A DNA stretch of 64,000 nucleotides from CAZYFH01 sp965197395. GTDB taxonomy: Bacteria; Acidobacteriota; Vicinamibacteria; Vicinamibacterales; UBA8438. The notes below the pieces were generated by a model that was not told the origin of the DNA, did not search any database, and saw only the letters and a list, made by a program, of their open reading frames with translations. The stretch covers positions 186,001-250,000 of the forward strand of contig CBDANB010000006.1 of assembly GCA_965197395.1 (NCBI GenBank), written 5' to 3'. Below are positions 60,413 through 64,000 of this stretch, piece after piece. How positions within the stretch are numbered: position 1 is the first letter of the stretch; the number at the start of each line of letters is the position of its first letter. Position numbers and translations under genes: made by a program.

Positions 60413-62554
60413 GTATCGGGCGATGTCTCGGATGGCCTGCAGGACATCGGCCGCTTGCGGCAGGATGGCGGCCTCGAGGACCGGGCTATACGCGACGGGG
60501 CAGTCGAGTGCCGCGACGCGCTTGACCGGCGCGTCGAGGTGCTCGAACAGCTCGTCCGCGATCCGAGCCGAGATCTCGGCCCCGAATCCACAGGTCAGCT
60601 GATCCTCGTGCGCGATGATCACCCTATTGGTGGCCGCGACGGCCCGTGCGATGCCATCCCAGTCGTACGGGGCGATGGTGCGCAGGTCGACGACCATGAC
60701 GTCGATGCCCGCCTCGCGCGCCTGCTCTGCCGCCAGAAGCGACCGCTGGACGAGCGCACCCCACGTCAGGATCGTGACGTCCGTTCCGGTGCGTCGGACA
60801 ACCGCTCGACCGAAGGGGAGGGTGTAGTCGGCACCGGGGTAGGGGTTCTTGCTGTAGATCTGGCGATACAAGTGCTTGTGCTCGAGGAAGAGCACGGGAT
60901 CGTCGCATCGAATCGCGGTCCGCAGCAGGCCCGCGGCATCGCTGGCGCTGGACGGAAAGACGACGCGGAGACCTGGACAGTGGGCGAAGATGCTCTCGCC
61001 CGACTGGCTGTGGTAGAGCGCACCGCCGCGGACATAACCGCCGATCGGTGCACGGATCACGACCGGGCACGAAAACGCGTTATTGGAGCGATACCGGAGC
61101 ATCGTGAGCTCGTCACGGATCTGCATCATCGCGGGCCAGATGTAGTCGAAGAATTGGATCTCGACGACCGGTTTCAGGCCGCGCAATGCCATGCCGATGG
61201 CGCGACCCACGATGTTGGCCTCGGCCAGCGGCGAGTTGAAGACACGGTCGCGCCCGAAGGCGCGCTGCAGTCCCAGCGTGGCCTTGAACACTCCGCCCTT
61301 GCCGATGACCTCCGTGAGCAGCTCCGCGCGACTCACGTCGGCGACGTCCTCGCCGAAGACGATGATCCGCGCGTCGCGCGCCATCTCGTCCTTGAGGGTG
61401 CGGTTGATCGCGTTCACCATGGTGTCCGGACGGCCCTCGGGCGCAGGGGACTGTTCGAACGCTGGTGACGCGGGGTCCACCGTCGGCGAGTAGACATACA
61501 GCGCGGCGCTCGCGGCATCGGGCTTCGGGGCCGTAACGGCGAGGTCGACCGCGTCCTCGACCTCGCGGTCGACGTCGGTGGCGATCGCCGACAACTCCGC
61601 GTCGGATGCGAATCGACCTGTCTTCAGAAACTCGGGGAACTGGCGAAGCGGGTCGCGCGCCGCCTCGGCGTCGCGCTCGGCCACGCTCTTGTAGTGGCGC
61701 TCGTCGTCGGACATCGAGTGCGAATACGGCCGGGTGACATGCGCGCGCACGAGCACCGGACCGGAGCGCGCCCGGGCGTGTGCCACCGCCTCGGTCATCG
61801 CCCTGAAGCTCGCCATACCGTCGGTGCCGTCCACGCGGAGGACCTTCAAACCCGGGAAGGATTCGACGAGCCTCGCGATATCGCCGCCAGGCGTCTGGAC
61901 CTCGACCGGGACAGAGATCGCGTAGCCGTTGTCCTCCACGAGATAGATCACGGGCAGGCGACGGTTGCACGCGGTGTTGAGCGACTCCCAGAACTCGCCT
62001 CCGCTGGTCTGCCCGTCTCCGAGCGTGACCAGGACGACTTCGTCCGCATGAGCGGGCGCGGTGGGCTCAAGCTCGGGTATGCGTTGATAGAGCTCGCCGG
62101 CTTCGGCGGCCCCCACGGCGTGAAGACACTGAGTCGTGCAGCAGCTCGATGGCGAGACGATGTGGAGTCGCCGTGAGCTCCAGTGGGTCGGCATCTGCCG
62201 ACCGCCGGAATTCGGGTCGTCCTTCGACGCCACCGCGTTCAGCAGCATGTCGGCAGCCGTGATGCCGAGCGCCAGGCAGAGCGCCCGGTCGCGATAGTAC
62301 GGAAACACCCAGTCGTAGCCCGGGCGCAGCGTCAGCCCGGCCGCGACCTGTATCGCCTCGTGGCCGGCGCCGCTAATCTGGAAGTAGCTGAGGCTCTGGT
62401 TCTTGAGCTGCAGCTCCTTGTCGTCGAGCCGCCGCGCCAGCAGCATCGTTCGATAGAAGCCGTGCAACTGCTCGCGCGAGAGGCCCTCCGTTCGCGAGCT
62501 GGCGTCGGACGGCGAACGGGGAGGCGCCCCGTTGGTAGCCGTCGACGTCTTCAT
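60410..62554 (-). CDS. 2-oxoacid dehydrogenase E1 component, fused alpha and beta subunits
   Basis: 714 residues from the ATG at 62554 (MKTSTATNG), 100 bases from the divergent promoter region. Residues 1-370 are the TPP-binding E1 alpha: SGRQMPTHW-like region, thiamine motif LGDGQTSGGEFWESLNTACNRRLPVIYLVEDNGYAISVP, and RPYSHSMSDDERHYKS. Residues 390-714 are E1 beta: INRTLKDEMARDARIIVFGEDVAD, GLKPVVEIQFFDYIWPAMMQI, and the closing LDCPVAYSPVLE. Most like branched-chain 2-oxoacid dehydrogenases; no E2 or E3 gene is adjacent, so the assembly partner is elsewhere. Confidence 0.92.
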   Translation of the reverse strand: MKTSTATNGAPPRSPSDASSRTEGLSREQLHGFYRTMLLARRLDDKELQLKNQSLSYFQISGAGHEAIQVAAGLTLRPGYDWVFPYYRDRALCLALGITAADMLLNAVASKDDPNSGGRQMPTHWSSRRLHIVSPSSCCTTQCLHAVGAAEAGELYQRIPELEPTAPAHADEVVLVTLGDGQTSGGEFWESLNTACNRRLPVIYLVEDNGYAISVPVEVQTPGGDIARLVESFPGLKVLRVDGTDGMASFRAMTEAVAHARARSGPVLVRAHVTRPYSHSMSDDERHYKSVAERDAEAARDPLRQFPEFLKTGRFASDAELSAIATDVDREVEDAVDLAVTAPKPDAASAALYVYSPTVDPASPAFEQSPAPEGRPDTMVNAINRTLKDEMARDARIIVFGEDVADVSRAELLTEVIGKGGVFKATLGLQRAFGRDRVFNSPLAEANIVGRAIGMALRGLKPVVEIQFFDYIWPAMMQIRDELTMLRYRSNNAFSCPVVIRAPIGGYVRGGALYHSQSGESIFAHCPGLRVVFPSSASDAAGLLRTAIRCDDPVLFLEHKHLYRQIYSKNPYPGADYTLPFGRAVVRRTGTDVTILTWGALVQRSLLAAEQAREAGIDVMVVDLRTIAPYDWDGIARAVAATNRVIIAHEDQLTCGFGAEISARIADELFEHLDAPVKRVAALDCPVAYSPVLEAAILPQAADVLQAIRDIARY

Positions 62555-62626
62555 GCTGCAGCATCCTTGGATTGATCGAACGTCGTAGACCGTCGGCCCC
62601 GAGAAGTGGCACGCACGACGTCGCTG

Positions 62627-62653
62627 ATTATAGCACGCGGGTTGCCGTGGCAA
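62627..62653 (-). promoter_or_regulatory. Possible promoter for the E1 dehydrogenase gene
   Basis: On the minus strand TTGCCA (62653-62648) and a perfect TATAAT (62632-62627) with a short 15-base spacer, about 75 bases before the gene start. The short spacer lowers confidence. Confidence 0.4.
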
Positions 62654-62734
62654 GGGCCGTCTAGAATCGCCGTAAGTGTAATAAAATCAATGCGTAAGGT
62701 CACTCGACCAAAACCAGAGAAGCAGGGGAAAGCG

Positions 62735-63109
62735 ATGTCGTCGAAGGCCGCGGTTCACCGGTGGGAGACGCTCGATCTCGAGAAGGTGACCGAGATGATC
62801 TCACGCAAGATCGTTACCGGCGAACGGCAGATGATGGCGCAGGTGTACTTGAAACGTGGGGCCCAGGTGCCGATGCACCAGCACGCAAGCGAACAGATGA
62901 CCTACGTGCTGCAGGGGCTGCTTCGCTGCCGCATCGGAGACGAGGAGCTCGTGGTCGGTGAAGGCGAGGTGCTCCACATTCCGCCCGGTCGCCCGCATCA
63001 AGCCGAAGCGCTAGATGACACGTTCGAGATCGACGTGTTTAGCCCGGCGCGCGAGGATTGGCTCGTGGCTCGAGATGACACGCCCGAAGCCCGAAGCCCG
63101 AAGCCCTAA
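62735..63109 (+). CDS. Small cupin-domain protein
   Basis: 124 residues from the ATG at 62735, preceded by GGGGAA. One cupin domain: metal-ligand motif PMHQHASEQMTYVLQG (H, H, E) near residues 48-63, and the second motif PPGRPHQAEAL with a third histidine. Such proteins include sugar or small-molecule binding regulators and dioxygenases. The last residues (EARSPKP) are coded by a 7-bp repeat run, so the original C terminus may have been shorter or replaced. Confidence 0.85.
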   Translation: MSSKAAVHRWETLDLEKVTEMISRKIVTGERQMMAQVYLKRGAQVPMHQHASEQMTYVLQGLLRCRIGDEELVVGEGEVLHIPPGRPHQAEALDDTFEIDVFSPAREDWLVARDDTPEARSPKP

Positions 63110-63110
63110 G
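63083..63110 (+). repeat. 7-bp-period repeat coding the end of the cupin gene
   Basis: CCCGAAG three times, then CCCTAAG containing the stop codon TAA, then CCACAGA. A heptamer run encoding EARSPKP in shifting frames because seven is not a multiple of three. Confidence 0.8.
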
Positions 63111-63143
63111 CCACAGACCCGGGAGGGCCTGGACGCAGGGCTC

Positions 63144-63935
63144 CTAATGAATCCGATCCTCCCAGTTGTCGCGGCCGCCCGAGTGGACATCAAATCGCTT
63201 GCGGAGGCGGCCCATCTTCCATTTGACATAGCGATACTTGATGTCGGCCATGACGCCGAGGCGGCCGAACCCGAGCCGCCCACCGGAGAGTCCCCGTAGT
63301 TGCTTGAGGTAGAGATACCCCACCACGAGGCCGCCGAGATGCGCGATGTGCGCGACCCCCGCACTCTGCGGGACCGAGAGAAACGCGATGGCTCCGATGA
63401 TCATCACGAAGTACTTCGCCGGGATCGGAAACAGGAGGAATAGCAGGATGGGTGTCTCGGGGTAGTAGATCGCGAACGCCATCAGGAGACCGTAGATGGC
63501 CCCCGAGGCGCCAATCGTGGGGATCACCCAGGTCGGGTCGGCAAACGAGAACGGCAGCAGACCCGCGAGAATCGTGCACAAACCGGCACCGATGCCGGTC
63601 ACGAAGTAGTAGCGTAGGAAGAAACGGGAACCCCACAGCCGCTCCAGCTGCACGCCGAACATCCAGAGGACGAGCATGTTGAAGAGGATGTGCGTCAGCC
63701 CGCCGTGCAGGAACATGTAGGTGACCGGCTGCCATATCCAGAACCGGGTCACCACCAGCTGCGGCGTCAACCCGAAGATGCGGGTGATCCAGAAGAACAC
63801 CGACGGCAACAGCGCGGTCAGCAGAAACAGGCCGATGTTGACCCAGAGCAGCATCTTGACCGCCGGGGTCATGAGCCCCGGGCCGAACGAAAACTGGCCC
63901 GGACCGCCGTACATGGTGCGACGCATCCCGGTCAT
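63144..63935 (-). CDS. Rhomboid-family intramembrane serine protease
   Basis: 263 residues, six to seven membrane helices. Catalytic serine in GASGAIYG near residue 145, the HGGLTHILFNMLVLWMFG helix with the conserved HxxxN, and the catalytic histidine in VAHIAHLGGLVVGYLY. The C-terminal 45 residues are basic and cytoplasmic. Start ATG 63935 overlaps the stop of an upstream gene (ATGA). Substrate unknown. Confidence 0.95.
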   Translation of the reverse strand: MTGMRRTMYGGPGQFSFGPGLMTPAVKMLLWVNIGLFLLTALLPSVFFWITRIFGLTPQLVVTRFWIWQPVTYMFLHGGLTHILFNMLVLWMFGVQLERLWGSRFFLRYYFVTGIGAGLCTILAGLLPFSFADPTWVIPTIGASGAIYGLLMAFAIYYPETPILLFLLFPIPAKYFVMIIGAIAFLSVPQSAGVAHIAHLGGLVVGYLYLKQLRGLSGGRLGFGRLGVMADIKYRYVKWKMGRLRKRFDVHSGGRDNWEDRIH

Positions 63936-64000
63936 CGTACCACCTTCGCGGAGCCGCGTCCCACGCGGGCGAGCAGCTGGCGAAGGGCCTGATCGAACTC
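63932..64000 (-). CDS. C-terminal end of an unidentified gene, continuing beyond the window
   Basis: On the minus strand the frame is open from the window edge for 22 residues, EFDQALRQLLARVGRGSAKVVR, and its TGA overlaps the rhomboid ATG by four bases. Such coupling suggests a real upstream gene. Too little is visible to name it. Confidence 0.6.
   Translation of the reverse strand, partial: EFDQALRQLLARVGRGSAKVVR

Overview
The window is GC-rich (roughly two thirds G+C by eye), densely coded DNA from a Gram-negative bacterium, most likely an Acidobacteriota of the class Vicinamibacteria. The pointers are an 'acidobacterial-type' ECF sigma factor directly followed by a membrane-anchored Ser/Thr kinase, two VWFA-related proteins of the type common in Acidobacteriota, outer-membrane proteins (Pal, TolC) and the overall gene styles. 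The assignment is inference; no rRNA or tRNA gene was seen.

Layout. 1-432: end of a Pal/OmpA-like protein. 481-3186 (minus): pyrK-pyrD-pyrF-glutaredoxin. 3252-6263: a membrane phosphodiesterase gene split by an IS3-family element. 6350-10308 (plus): promoter, leader and pyrR-pyrB-pyrC followed by a TIGR02757 gene. 10208-13953 (minus): TolC-like protein and two glycosyltransferases. 14178-19775 (plus): pyrE, truA, uppS-cdsA-dxr-rseP. 19943-25787: MATE transporter, two IS630-family elements side by side, HAD phosphatase, ispG. 25914-31477: ECF sigma and kinase, a very small gene, a secreted protein, GtrA, a CDP-alcohol phosphatidyltransferase, a 34-bp tandem repeat array and a frameshifted DUF481-like gene. 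31467-40383: haem genes (hemL, hemB, cobA-hemD fusion, hemC, hemA and a CcsA/HemX protein), interspersed with a methyltransferase and a cytochrome c. 40415-42288: two VWA proteins. 42511-52072: nuoA-C-D-H-J-K-L-M-N. 52293-54645 (minus): the F0 half of ATP synthase. 54779-63935: DMT transporter, PhzF protein, a beta-propeller gene destroyed by a nested transposon (IS256-type inside ISL3-type), a fused E1 alpha/beta 2-oxoacid dehydrogenase, cupin and rhomboid protease.

Together these are mostly core metabolism: all UMP synthesis steps after carbamoyl phosphate, the route from glutamyl-tRNA to uroporphyrinogen III, MEP-pathway isoprenoids (dxr, ispG), undecaprenyl-PP and CDP-diacylglycerol synthesis, and respiration. 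The nuo cluster lacks nuoB, E, F, G and I, and the ATP synthase cluster lacks all F1 genes, so both complexes must be completed from elsewhere.

The most distinctive content is mobile and repetitive DNA. Five insertion sequences are resolved here to the base, with target duplications; two host genes and one transposase are interrupted, and removing each insertion plus one target copy restores the reading frame exactly. Three repeat families are also present: 7-bp-period arrays at six gene borders, a hairpin-bearing dispersed repeat (four copies), and a 34-bp tandem array. I found no CRISPR array, defence island or prophage, and nothing that I can defend as a wholly new system.
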